This document shows, piece after piece, positions 8,296 through 16,945 of a stretch of 64,000 nucleotides of DNA. A program made the translations under genes and the position numbers. Under the pieces are notes generated by a model. It was not told the origin of the DNA, did not search any database, and worked only from the letters and a program-made list of their open reading frames with translations. Location: assembly GCA_036676355.1 (NCBI GenBank), contig JAKFDA010000016.1:11217-75216 (forward strand), in the 5' to 3' direction. The stretch is from ZC4RG42 sp036676355 (GTDB lineage Bacteria > Pseudomonadota > Gammaproteobacteria > Burkholderiales > SG8-39). Positions within the stretch are counted from its first letter, which is position 1. Every line of letters begins with the position of its first letter.

Positions 8296-10461
8296 CTAGG
8301 CGCCTTGCGCCTTGATTTGCCGGTTCTGTGCGGCGTTGATGTGCTCGCGCTCCATTTTCAGGAACCACCGGCGGACGAAGAAAGAAGCGACGATCAGCAG
8401 CAGGACGACACCGATGACGAGCGGGTAGTTGATCTTCGCCGGATCAGTGAGCGCGGTTTCGATCTGGTCGCCGAACACTGTTGCGGCCAATACGCCGGGC
8501 AACAGGCCCAGCGCGGTGCCGGCGGTGAAGTCGAAAAGCTTGATGCGAATTGCGCCGGCCAGCAGGCTTTCCACCACGAATGGCGCGAGCGGCACGAGCC
8601 GCAATGCCGTCATCGCGATCAAGCCGCGTTGCCGCAGAATGTTGCTCAACCGATTCAGGCGTTCGCCGGCGATGCGACGCACCGTATCGCGATCCATCAT
8701 CCGGCCGACGCAATAGGCGACGACCGCCGACACGACGATGCCCGTCATGGAATAGGCGAATCCCAGCCATGGTCCAAATGCGACCACGGCGGCGAGTGTG
8801 ATGAGCGGGCGGGGGAACATCACGACGCTGGCCGGTATGTACGCGAGAACGATGGCCAGCGGCGCCCACCACCGCCCGGAAAAATCGCGCGCCCAGCCGG
8901 TAATGTTTTCCGCGGTGAAGACGTCGGCCAGCGGCGTAAAGCGCCAGGCTAGGGCCAGCGCTGCGATGCCGCCGGCCGCCAGCCCCACCTTCACCCAGCG
9001 CGATTTGCGCGAATCGCTTTCGACATCGGGTGAAAACTGTTCGATCAGGCTGTCGAGCGAGACTGGTTTTTCCATGTCTGCGATCGCAGCGGCGTTGATT
9101 ACGGTTTCGGACCACTGCGGCAGATCGTCGAGCGGCTTCAGCGTGCGCGCCTCGGACTGCAGCATTTTCACTGCGCCGCTGATGGAGCCGCTTTGCGCCA
9201 CGGCGCGGGCCACGTGCTCGGGCGCCGCGTGGAGGTGCTCGGCGAGCAGCGAATCGCGAAAGCGGCGAATCACCTCCCGCACGTGCACGTCGCCGCCGGC
9301 TTCGATGACCGCATCGCATTCCGTATCCACGCCCATCGAGCGGTTGCTCAGATTCGAAGAGCCGATGCGCAGCCACTCGTCGTCTACCGCCATCAGCTTG
9401 GAGTGCATGTCGATGCAGGTCCCCGCGCGCAATCCGTCGATATGCGGGTAGTACACGTTGAAGCGATGATTGCGATCGGCGGCGCGCAGATCGCGAATCA
9501 GGCGGGTACGCAGTACGTGCATGGTCATTTCTTCGAGCCATCCGTGGCTGAGCAGCCGCGTAACCAGCACGATCTCCGGACCGTCGTCCTCTTGCAGGCG
9601 CGCGGTAAGCGCTTCGGCGATCTTGTACGACGTGAAGTACTGATTCTCGATATAGATGTAGTCCCGCGCGCGCGCGATCATGTCGAGATAGAGTTGTTCC
9701 ACGTCGCGCACTGCCTTGCCGCCATTGGTCGGCGGCGAAGTGCAGGCGATGCCGATGTCGACATCGGTGAAATCCGCTTTGATTTGCGGCGGCCACGGAT
9801 CGCCGATGGTGTCCGCGGATCGCAGCGTCTCGTGCGTGGCGCGCGACCAGCGCGCGCGCGCGATGCGCGCCAAAGATTCGGCCGCTTCACCGTCCACCAT
9901 CATCATCAGGTCATGAAAGGGCGGATAGGGTTTATGGTCGACCACGCGGCGCGGATCATCGGGCCGGTGTTCAGGCGTATCCCAGCGCCTGCAGGTGAGA
10001 TCGAGGCCGCCGACGAAGGCCACCTTGTCGTCGATCACTACGATTTTCTGATGATGCGAGCCGGCCAGCGGATGCGTATCGTCGAAATGCACATGCACGC
10101 GCCGATGAGGATTCCAACTCAATCCATAAATCGGCGAGAACTCGCGCTCCGTACCGAAGATCACCGGATAGTCCCAATCGAGGATATGGATATGCAGCCG
10201 GCGCCGGCGCCGCGCCAGACCATTGAGGAACTCGCCCAGACGACTCGGGCGCTTGTCCTCTGCGTCGAAATGCAGCCGCGTACGGCTGTCGAAATCCCAT
10301 GACAGAATCATGATCGAGCGTTGCGCGCGTTCGGCGGCGCGCATGAACGCCGCGAAGTAGGCGTCTCCATCGACCAGCAGCGCAACGCGTGGCGCACGCG
10401 CCACCGAGCAGCTGTTTTCACCAGGACGGAACAAGGTGGTCGGGGAGCGCGGTTCGGACAC
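8296..10461 (-). CDS. Phospholipase D / cardiolipin-synthase-like protein fused to a VTT (TVP38/DedA-like) membrane domain
   Basis: 721 residues from the GTG start. The N-terminal half is a PLD-superfamily enzyme with two HKD motifs: H137-x-K139 in SHHQKIVVIDDKVAFVGG and H353-x-K355 in HSKLMAVDDEWLRIGSSN. A linker and membrane segment (about 500-530) lead to a C-terminal VTT/SNARE-associated domain with several TM helices and the signature ALRLVPLAPFVVESLLAG. GTG 10461 is preceded at nine bases by AGGA and is preferred to a TTG 30 codons upstream. Such proteins hydrolyse or transfer phosphatidyl groups; the VTT part may scramble or transport lipids (inference). An EEP-family gene lies nearby, recalling E. 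coli ybhP-clsB. Confidence 0.82.
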   Translation of the reverse strand: MSEPRSPTTLFRPGENSCSVARAPRVALLVDGDAYFAAFMRAAERAQRSIMILSWDFDSRTRLHFDAEDKRPSRLGEFLNGLARRRRRLHIHILDWDYPVIFGTEREFSPIYGLSWNPHRRVHVHFDDTHPLAGSHHQKIVVIDDKVAFVGGLDLTCRRWDTPEHRPDDPRRVVDHKPYPPFHDLMMMVDGEAAESLARIARARWSRATHETLRSADTIGDPWPPQIKADFTDVDIGIACTSPPTNGGKAVRDVEQLYLDMIARARDYIYIENQYFTSYKIAEALTARLQEDDGPEIVLVTRLLSHGWLEEMTMHVLRTRLIRDLRAADRNHRFNVYYPHIDGLRAGTCIDMHSKLMAVDDEWLRIGSSNLSNRSMGVDTECDAVIEAGGDVHVREVIRRFRDSLLAEHLHAAPEHVARAVAQSGSISGAVKMLQSEARTLKPLDDLPQWSETVINAAAIADMEKPVSLDSLIEQFSPDVESDSRKSRWVKVGLAAGGIAALALAWRFTPLADVFTAENITGWARDFSGRWWAPLAIVLAYIPASVVMFPRPLITLAAVVAFGPWLGFAYSMTGIVVSAVVAYCVGRMMDRDTVRRIAGERLNRLSNILRQRGLIAMTALRLVPLAPFVVESLLAGAIRIKLFDFTAGTALGLLPGVLAATVFGDQIETALTDPAKINYPLVIGVVLLLIVASFFVRRWFLKMEREHINAAQNRQIKAQGA

Positions 10462-10795
10462 AGAGCTTTTTCCTGTCGAGGGTTTAGGGGATGTCTGATT
10501 AAGTGCCGAGGATGGTCGCGAGTGTGCGAAGCTGTACGAGCGAGGAGAAAGCAATCAATCGCTTATGCGCAACGAACTGGCGACCCCCTTTATCAAACAA
10601 CCTTGATCGGAGCTTCCTTGGGCGCCCGGATTGAATTCTGTTTCGTCGGGAGGGCGCTCTCGGCGCCTGCGGGTCGGGCATGGTTCGATTTCAGCCAGAA
10701 TCGTGCCGATAGCGGACCGGCCTTGCTGCGTCAGATTGTCGTAATCCCGGCAATCGCTGCGACCGCGTGGGCGGCGCGGGTGCGCAATTTGTTCC
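10462..10795. other. 334-base intergenic region between divergent genes
   Basis: It holds the start side of the PLD-VTT gene (AGGA ribosome-binding site near 10471-10474 on the minus strand) and the dispersed repeat copy described separately (10491-10604). No convincing coding sequence, tRNA or terminator was seen in the rest. Confidence 0.6.
10491..10604 (+). repeat. Dispersed intergenic repeat, copy A
   Basis: ATGTCTGATTAAG (10491-10503), then after a 44-base gap a block from AAAGCAATCAATCGCTTATG (10548) through ACGAACTGGCGA to ATCAAACAACCTT. The same parts in the same order occur at 28767-28843, where the gap is only seven bases. It has no coding potential and could be a decayed mobile-element end or a small intergenic repeat family. 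Confidence 0.6.
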
Positions 10796-11578
10796 ATGTG
10801 TGACGCGCTACGCGGCGGCGATGCAGTCGCTCCGGTATCGTTGACCAACTTCCATGACCGCATCGTCACCGCGTTGCCATACTTCGTGAGCGGTTCTTCT
10901 TTCACCTCTACGCTGGGCCTGCGCCGCCGGCCGGTCGCCGATTCGGCCTTGCGCGACATCGACTATGTTGCGGCTGGCAAGCGCGCGAATGACGGCGAGT
11001 TCAGGCAGGCGGCCGAACAATTGCTCTTTCGCCTGTGGCAGGAAGAAGAAGGCTACGACTGGTTTCTTGCCGTGCCGTTCGCCTTCAAACAACTTATCGA
11101 CCTGCATGCCGCTGTACGGCATGCCGTTGCGGTCATCGGCGAAAAACCGCAGCCGCTCACCCGCCATCCGCTGTTTCATCCGGTGTTCGCCGCCTTTGCG
11201 CTGGGCTTTGCCCAGGGTCTGGTCGCGGCGCATCGACGCAAGCATTTGCGCTGGCATGGTGAAAGCGGCGATCTCACGCGCATGCAGCAGGAGCAATGCG
11301 ACGGCTGGGGTGTGGAAATCGCCACCTACTATATTGCCGCGATCGATGCGTACGGTATTTTCGGCAAGGCGACCGACGTCGAACTGTATGGAATCAGCGA
11401 CAAATGGTGGACGCTCGGCGACGCGCAACGGGTCGAGGCCGTAGCCGGGGTGCACGATTGTGTGCGGGCGGGACGGCAGGCCGCCGAACACTGGTCCGAC
11501 GATGAGCGCGTGGACGTCGCAGCGCAGTTGGCCGCGGTGCTCGACAGTGTCATCGCGGCGGCATCCGACGTGCGTTGA
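10796..11578 (+). CDS. Hypothetical protein, 260 residues
   Basis: I do not recognise this family. It is a soluble-looking mixed protein with no signal peptide. The middle is rich in aromatic residues (EEEGYDWFLAVPFAFKQLIDLH, here split as EEEGYDWFLAV and PFAFKQLIDLH) and includes ISDKWWTLGD and a Cys-containing EQCDGWGVE. It is a single gene on + between two minus-strand genes whose relatives form pairs elsewhere (PLD and EEP), so it may be an insertion between them. The start is uncertain: ATG 10796 lacks a good ribosome-binding site and TTG 10841 is possible. Codon use matches the neighbours, supporting a real gene. Confidence 0.6.
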   Translation: MCDALRGGDAVAPVSLTNFHDRIVTALPYFVSGSSFTSTLGLRRRPVADSALRDIDYVAAGKRANDGEFRQAAEQLLFRLWQEEEGYDWFLAVPFAFKQLIDLHAAVRHAVAVIGEKPQPLTRHPLFHPVFAAFALGFAQGLVAAHRRKHLRWHGESGDLTRMQQEQCDGWGVEIATYYIAAIDAYGIFGKATDVELYGISDKWWTLGDAQRVEAVAGVHDCVRAGRQAAEHWSDDERVDVAAQLAAVLDSVIAAASDVR

Positions 11579-11594
11579 CTCGGCACTTTACCGC

Positions 11595-12371
11595 TTACAG
11601 ATTGATCACCCCCACCAGGGGCAGATGGTCGGATGCAACGCGCGCCAGGCGCGAATTGTGAACTCGCACATCGTGCAGCAAGGCCCGCGGCCGCACCCAG
11701 ATGCGATCGAGCGCAAACAGCGGGTTGCCGGACGGAAAAGTGCGCGGCGAAGGCGTTTCCTTGAAGTAGGCATGCAGCCAGCGTAACGGCCGGCCCCACA
11801 GAAACCACTCGTTCAAGTCGCCGATCAGAACGGTGGTCATCGCTTCGTCGTCTTCGAAGGCGCGCAGCAGACGCTTGATCTGCGTGCGGCGCTCTGCCGG
11901 CAGCAGACCCAGGTGCGTGGCAATAACCCGCAGTGAGTGGGTCGGACATGCCAGTTCAATGTCCAGCGCCCCGCGCGGTTCGCGACGTCGCACACTGAGA
12001 TCGATGTGGCGTACGGCGCGTATCGGATGCCGCGAGAGTACCGCGTTGCCGTAAGCGCCCCGCTTCGGATGGGCCAGTGTCGGCCCGGCCGCAGCCCTGA
12101 AATTCAGGCCTTCGGCGAGAAAACGCAGCATGTCGAAGCCGCCGGCGCCAAGTTGGACTTCCTGCAAGCCGATCACATCGGCATCGATTTCCTGCAGCAC
12201 TTCGAGGATTCGTTGCGGCAGATAACGGCGGTCGCGGCCGATGGCGAGATGGATGTTGTATGACACGACGTTCAGTGCCGCCGCGGTCGGCGCAGGCTCG
12301 TCCTGAGCCGGCTGTTCGCCGGAATAAGCCGGTATGGGAATCGTATCGTCGCGTTCGTGTTCGTAAGTCAT
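11595..12371 (-). CDS. Endonuclease/exonuclease/phosphatase-family protein (YbhP-like)
   Basis: 258 residues from ATG 12371 (an ATG 14 codons upstream is possible). The EEP-fold catalytic set is complete and in order: NVVSYNIH, IGLQEVQ, ATHLGLL, IGDLNEW and ASDHLPL. The family includes DNases, sphingomyelinase-like phosphodiesterases and phosphoinositide phosphatases. YbhP-like members sit beside cardiolipin synthase B genes in enterobacteria, and here a PLD-VTT gene is 1.1 kb downstream on the same strand with one unrelated + gene between. A phosphodiesterase acting on lipid head groups is therefore plausible but inferred. Confidence 0.8.
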   Translation of the reverse strand: MTYEHERDDTIPIPAYSGEQPAQDEPAPTAAALNVVSYNIHLAIGRDRRYLPQRILEVLQEIDADVIGLQEVQLGAGGFDMLRFLAEGLNFRAAAGPTLAHPKRGAYGNAVLSRHPIRAVRHIDLSVRRREPRGALDIELACPTHSLRVIATHLGLLPAERRTQIKRLLRAFEDDEAMTTVLIGDLNEWFLWGRPLRWLHAYFKETPSPRTFPSGNPLFALDRIWVRPRALLHDVRVHNSRLARVASDHLPLVGVINL

Positions 12372-12496
12372 TCCGGGCTTGTGCGCTCGCTTGCACGTTT
12401 TGTATCCATGCAAAGCCTACGCCGCGCCCCATACCGGTTTGGCAGCGGCGAGTCGAGCCCTCATACTATCTGCCCTTGTTTGCGTCGTTTTGCGCC

Positions 12497-12766
12497 ATGG
12501 ACGAAGACCCTCGCCCCGATACGTCTCATATTCCTCCGCCGCCATCGGAACGCGTGCTGGCGATCATGCGTTTCGTCTTTGCCATGCTCGGCCTGGGCGC
12601 ATTGGTCGGCGTCTGGTCGATCACGGATCAGCTCGGTACGCCATGGCGCATCGCTTTGGCGGTGCTGGTGGCCGCGCCTTTTTTGCTGATCCCGGATCTG
12701 TTGCGTGATAAATCCAAGCCGCCGCCGGGTTTCAAACCACGCAAGTGGGAAGATGACGAACAGTAA
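12497..12766 (+). CDS. Small two-TM membrane protein, 89 residues
   Basis: Begins MDEDPRPDTSHIPPPPSE, has two hydrophobic helices (about 24-42 and 48-68) with a short loop between, and ends in a charged, proline-rich tail (KSKPPPGFKPRKWEDDEQ). Cytoplasmic N- and C-termini are likely. It has no recognised domain. It is transcribed towards the flavin reductase gene 48 bases downstream and divergently from the EEP gene. Confidence 0.55.
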   Translation: MDEDPRPDTSHIPPPPSERVLAIMRFVFAMLGLGALVGVWSITDQLGTPWRIALAVLVAAPFLLIPDLLRDKSKPPPGFKPRKWEDDEQ

Positions 12767-12814
12767 GCTGTGCCGGATATCCGTCGCGCTAACGCGGTCA
12801 CGACGCTTGGCAGC

Positions 12815-13321
12815 ATGAGCGCGACGAGAACCAGGACCGTCGCGCTGCGTGCGCTGCGAGACGCGTTCGGCGTTTTTCCGACCGGCGTGGCCGTTGTGAC
12901 CACTTGCGGTGCTGACGGCACCCCGGTGGGCGTGACGGTGAATTCCTTCGTGTCGCTGTCGCTCGATCCGCCGCTCGTTGCGTGGTCGCTCAATCGCGCA
13001 TCCCCCAGTCGGGCGGCGTTCGAGCGGAACAGCAATTTCGCGATCAACGTCCTGAGTGCGGAGCAGATCCATTTATCGCGCCGTTTCGGATCGCGCACGC
13101 CCGACAAGTTCAGTGGTCTGAAGTTCGATCGGGGCGCCGGCGGCGCGCCGTTGCTGGCAGGGTCCGCGGCGCACTTCGAATGTCGCGTGACGGCCGCGTA
13201 TCCGGGCGGGGATCATGTGCTCTTCGTCGGCAATGTCGAACGTTTCGCGCATGACAGTTCGCGCGTACCCCTGATGTTTCACGCGGGTCGATACCATGTA
13301 CCCGGCGGAGAAATAAGTTGA
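12815..13321 (+). CDS. Flavin reductase domain protein
   Basis: 168 residues forming one flavin-reductase-like split-barrel domain. The N-terminal family pattern FPTGVAVVTTCGADGTPVG is followed by TVNSFVSLSLDPPLVAWSLN and by the C-terminal GDHVLFVGNVERF. Such proteins reduce FMN or FAD with NAD(P)H for a two-component monooxygenase. No monooxygenase partner gene lies in the window, so the process served is unknown. ATG 12815 is chosen because the domain begins soon after it; an in-frame GTG at 12770 would add 15 residues. Confidence 0.82.
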   Translation: MSATRTRTVALRALRDAFGVFPTGVAVVTTCGADGTPVGVTVNSFVSLSLDPPLVAWSLNRASPSRAAFERNSNFAINVLSAEQIHLSRRFGSRTPDKFSGLKFDRGAGGAPLLAGSAAHFECRVTAAYPGGDHVLFVGNVERFAHDSSRVPLMFHAGRYHVPGGEIS

Positions 13322-13506
13322 CCGGACAAGCGCCGTTCGGGCGTCAAACTTGCTGCGGATTTAGACCGGCCGTGTAAGCGCTCGCTCGACGCTGCATTAA
13401 TACCGCGGTGCACGGTTGTTGTCGCTCGCGCCGATAACGTTTGTTATGCCGGGACGCCGTCGAAACGGTCTTCTCTTCAATCAGCGGTACGCGCAGGGAG
13501 AGCAGC

Positions 13507-13833
13507 ATGGGCGATGCGCAGCAGCACTCTCCGCTATCCGAGCAGCGCCTGTCGGATGTGGAGCGCTGCGAGTTGTCGGCTTATAACGCCGCATTCGAGC
13601 AACTTGGATTTTCCTGGCGCTGGAGTGAAGCGGACTACCGGGCCCTGTCGGATTTGCCCGATGCGACCGCGCGTGTCGAGTGCTATATCCGCGACCGTCA
13701 TCCTCATCTGCTGCGCGCCTACGATCCGGCGGCACTCGCCGCGCTGATCGAAGAACGCAAACGCGAATGCGAGGCCGGCGCGCTGCCGCCCGATCGCTCG
13801 CAAAGTTTCGATCCTGAATTTCGCCCGCTCTGA
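13507..13833 (+). CDS. Hypothetical protein, 108 residues
   Basis: A small acidic, soluble protein with a GGGAG ribosome-binding site eight bases before ATG 13507. It contains Trp-rich FSWRWSEADYRALSDLPD and an Arg/Glu helix ALIEERKRECEAG. It has no recognised domain. It lies ten bases ahead of the ketopantoate-reductase-like gene and is probably co-transcribed with it. Confidence rests on the good start signal and tight spacing. Confidence 0.6.
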   Translation: MGDAQQHSPLSEQRLSDVERCELSAYNAAFEQLGFSWRWSEADYRALSDLPDATARVECYIRDRHPHLLRAYDPAALAALIEERKRECEAGALPPDRSQSFDPEFRPL

Positions 13834-13843
13834 GGAGGCTGCC

Positions 13844-14908
13844 ATGAAATTCTGCGTGGTCGGAAGTGGCGCTATCGGTGGCTATCTGGCGGTAAAGCTT
13901 GCGCTGTCCGGACAGGATGTCACCGTCGTTGCGCGCAGCCGCAATCTCGATGCCATTCGAGCACGAGGCCTTGAACTGCTCAATCACGACGGTGAGCATG
14001 AAGCGCGCGTACAGGTGCGCGCGGTATCGGCGCCGCATGAGGCGGGCGAACAGGATGTGGTGATCCTCGCGGTCAAGGCCCACCAGGTTGCGCCGCTGGT
14101 CGAAGATCTCGCCGCGCTGGTGCAGGGTGATACCGTGCTGATGCCGATGCAGAACGGTATCCCGTGGTGGTATTTTCAGCGCATCAACAGCCCCTATGAG
14201 GGGCGTGCGGTCGAGTCGGTCGATCCGGGTGGTGTCATTGCCCGCACCATCGATCCGGCGCGTATCGTGGGTTGCGTCGTGTATCCGGCGGCCGAACTGC
14301 AGATGCCGGGTGTGGTGCGCCACGTCGAGGGCACGCGTTTCCCCATCGGTGAGCTGGATGGTCAGACGACCGAGCGTGCAGAGTCGATTTCGGGTGCGCT
14401 CACGGCAGCCGGACTGAAGTCGCCGATCCTGCCCGATATCCGTAGTGAAATCTGGCTCAAACTGTGGGGCAACCTTAGTTTCAATCCCATCAGCGCGCTG
14501 ACCCACGCGACGCTGGAAGGCATCTGCAAATACCCGATCTCGCGCCAGTTGGCGCGCTCGATGATGCTCGAAGCGCAGGCGATCGCACACAAAGTCGGCG
14601 CCCATTTTCGCGTCGATGTCGAGCAACGCATCGCGGGCGCGGAGAAAGTCGGCGCGCACAAGACTTCGATGCTGCAGGATGTCGAAAGCGGTCGTGAGCC
14701 GGAGATCGATGCGCTGCTCGGTTCGGTGATCGAACTCGGACGTATTACCGACACGCCGACACCCACGCTCGATGCGGTGTATGCGTGCGTGAAATTGCTC
14801 GCTCAGGTGCTGGCGCAGCAAGAGGCTGCGGTCCGGCTGAATGCACGCGATACAGGCGCTGCCACGGCCGCGTCGTCGGGTGAAACACGCATGCCGATCA
14901 CCGGATGA
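13844..14908 (+). CDS. 2-dehydropantoate 2-reductase family (PanE/ApbA-like) oxidoreductase
   Basis: 354 residues, somewhat longer than E. coli PanE (303). The Rossmann NADP motif GSGAIGGYLAVKLA begins at residue 8. The substrate domain carries EIWLKLWGNLSFNP, whose lysine matches the catalytic Lys of PanE, and a conserved Glu/Ser region near the end. Ketopantoate reductase supplies pantoate for CoA, but paralogues reduce other 2-oxo acids. Being just upstream of glyoxylate-metabolism genes, this one may have another 2-oxo or semialdehyde substrate (inference). GAGGAG lies eight bases before the ATG. Confidence 0.8.
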   Translation: MKFCVVGSGAIGGYLAVKLALSGQDVTVVARSRNLDAIRARGLELLNHDGEHEARVQVRAVSAPHEAGEQDVVILAVKAHQVAPLVEDLAALVQGDTVLMPMQNGIPWWYFQRINSPYEGRAVESVDPGGVIARTIDPARIVGCVVYPAAELQMPGVVRHVEGTRFPIGELDGQTTERAESISGALTAAGLKSPILPDIRSEIWLKLWGNLSFNPISALTHATLEGICKYPISRQLARSMMLEAQAIAHKVGAHFRVDVEQRIAGAEKVGAHKTSMLQDVESGREPEIDALLGSVIELGRITDTPTPTLDAVYACVKLLAQVLAQQEAAVRLNARDTGAATAASSGETRMPITG

Positions 14909-15064
14909 CCTGTGTCGTGCCGCTTTCCGGATCGTGCAACGTGTCCTCTGAAATTTGACAAGCGCAGGCGCCGTCGCTGAACATTGCATTCAGCAAAGAT
15001 ATCGTTTCACTATCCGGAAAGCGCTCGCGCCTCAGCGGGCCCGGAATCCCCTAGGAGTCCCAGT

Positions 15065-16843
15065 ATGGCCAAGATGAGAGCAGTTGACGCTGCCGTTCGT
15101 GTTATGGAGCTGGAAGGCATCGATCAGGCCTTCGGTGTCCCCGGTGCGGCAATCAACCCCCTATACAGCGCAATGAAAAACCGCGGCAGCATCGCGCATG
15201 TGCTTGCACGCCACGTCGAAGGCGCTTCGCATATGGCCGAAGGCTATACGCGGGCCAAAGCCGGCAATATCGGCGTGTGCCTCGGCACCTCGGGTCCGGC
15301 CGGTACCGACATGATCACCGGCCTGTATTCCGCACTGGGCGATTCCATCCCCATTTTGTGCGTCACCGGTCAGGCGCCGCGCGCCCGTCTGTACAAGGAG
15401 GATTTCCAGGCCGTCGATATCGAATCGATCGCCAAGCCGGTGACCAAGTGGGCCGTCACCGTACGCGAGCCGGCGCTGGTGCCGCGCGTGTTTCAGCAGG
15501 CCTTTCACATCATGCGTTCGGGTCGTCCCGGTCCGGTGCTGATCGATCTGCCGGTCGACGTGCAGGTGGCCGAGATCGAATTCGATCCGGATACCTATAG
15601 CCCGCTGCCGGTGTACAAACCCGCCGCGACGCGCGCCCAGGCCGAAAAAGCCTTCGACATGCTGTGCGAATCGAAGCGCCCGCTGGTGGTTGCCGGTGGC
15701 GGTGTTATCAGCGCCGATGCTTCCGACCTGCTGGTGCAGTTCGCCGAACTCACCGGCGTGCCGATCATCCCGACGCTGATGGGCTGGGGCGCGATTCCCG
15801 ATGATCACCCGCTGATGGCCGGCATGGTCGGCCTGCAGACGTCGCATCGTTATGGCAACGCATCGATGCTCGCATCGGACTTCGTACTCGGCATCGGCAA
15901 CCGCTGGGCCAACCGCCATACCGGTTCGATCGAAGTATTCACGCAAGGCCGCAAGTTCGTGCACGTCGATATCGAGCCGACACAGATCGGTCGCGTGTTC
16001 TGCCCGGATTACGGCATCGTTTCCGACGCCAAGGCAGCGCTCGAACTGTTCGTGCAGATCGCGCAAGAACGCAAGAAGGCCGGCAAACTGCCTGATCGTG
16101 CCCGCTGGGTGAAGCAGTGCCAGGAGCGCAAGCGCACCATGCTGCGCAAGAGCGATTTCGATCAGGAGCCGATCAAGCCGCAGCGCGTGTATCAGGAGAT
16201 GAACAAGGCCTTCGGCAAGGATGTCAGCTATGTTTCGACCATCGGCCTGTCGCAAATCGCCGCGGCGCAGTTCCTGCACGTGCAGAAGCCGCGTCACTGG
16301 ATCAACGCGGGCCAGGCCGGCCCGCTTGGCTGGACCATCCCCGCAGCGCTCGGCGTGGTCGTGGCCGATCCGACGCGCAAGGTCGTCGCGCTCTCCGGCG
16401 ATTACGACTTCCAGTTCCTGATCGAGGAACTCGCGGTCGGCGCTCACTTCAACCTGCCATACATCCACGTGCTGGTGAACAACGCCTACCTCGGCCTGAT
16501 CCGTCAGGCACAGGTCAACTTCAAGATGGACTACCAGGTCCAGTTGTCGTTCGAAAACATCAACTCGCCGGAAATGAACGGCTATGGCGTCGACCACGTC
16601 GCTGTTGCCGAAGGGCTGGGTTGCAAGGGCATTCGCGTGTTCAAACCCACCGACATCTATCCCGCGCTGATGAAGGCGCAGGAAATGATGAAGGAGTTCA
16701 AGGTGCCGGTCGTGGTCGAGATCATTCTCGAGCGCATTACCAACGTCTCGATGGGCACCGAAATCAACGCCGTCAACGAGTTCGAGCCGGTCATCGATCT
16801 CGAGCCGGAAATCAGCCTGGATACCCAGGAAGAGTTCGCCTAA
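15065..16843 (+). CDS. gcl: Glyoxylate carboligase (tartronate-semialdehyde synthase)
   Basis: 592 residues, the usual length. It is a thiamine-diphosphate enzyme of the acetolactate-synthase fold that joins two glyoxylates into tartronate semialdehyde with CO2 release. The diagnostic feature is Val51 in ARHVEGASHMAEGYTRA, where other ThDP enzymes have the catalytic Glu; this replacement is characteristic of Gcl. The ThDP/Mg motif is GDYDFQFLIEELAVGAHFN followed by NNAYLGLIRQ. ATG 15065 has AGGAG at good distance. hyi and glxR follow, completing the route to glycerate. Confidence 0.97.
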   Translation: MAKMRAVDAAVRVMELEGIDQAFGVPGAAINPLYSAMKNRGSIAHVLARHVEGASHMAEGYTRAKAGNIGVCLGTSGPAGTDMITGLYSALGDSIPILCVTGQAPRARLYKEDFQAVDIESIAKPVTKWAVTVREPALVPRVFQQAFHIMRSGRPGPVLIDLPVDVQVAEIEFDPDTYSPLPVYKPAATRAQAEKAFDMLCESKRPLVVAGGGVISADASDLLVQFAELTGVPIIPTLMGWGAIPDDHPLMAGMVGLQTSHRYGNASMLASDFVLGIGNRWANRHTGSIEVFTQGRKFVHVDIEPTQIGRVFCPDYGIVSDAKAALELFVQIAQERKKAGKLPDRARWVKQCQERKRTMLRKSDFDQEPIKPQRVYQEMNKAFGKDVSYVSTIGLSQIAAAQFLHVQKPRHWINAGQAGPLGWTIPAALGVVVADPTRKVVALSGDYDFQFLIEELAVGAHFNLPYIHVLVNNAYLGLIRQAQVNFKMDYQVQLSFENINSPEMNGYGVDHVAVAEGLGCKGIRVFKPTDIYPALMKAQEMMKEFKVPVVVEIILERITNVSMGTEINAVNEFEPVIDLEPEISLDTQEEFA

Positions 16844-16886
16844 GACGTATCACGGGCGAGACGGGACCACGCCCTTTATGATCGAA

Positions 16887-16910
16887 GGCCGCCGGCGCAA
16901 GCCGGCGGCC
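16887..16910 (+). promoter_or_regulatory. Strong hairpin between gcl and hyi
   Basis: A perfect 10-bp GC stem (GGCCGCCGGC / GCCGGCGGCC) with a GCAA tetraloop lies in the 102-base gap. No T-run follows, so it is more likely a transcript-stability or attenuation element within the operon than a full terminator. Confidence 0.6.
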
Positions 16911-16945
16911 TCTACACTGAATTACATCGCGTCAGGAGCAATGCA

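Noticed and set aside
13481..14989. Minus-strand open frame of 502 codons
   Set aside because: Opposite the PanE-like gene and its small neighbour, both of which have good starts and known or plausible products.
15161..16597. Minus-strand open frame of 478 codons opposite gcl
   Set aside because: Gcl is unmistakable; the antisense translation is repetitive and unrelated to any family.
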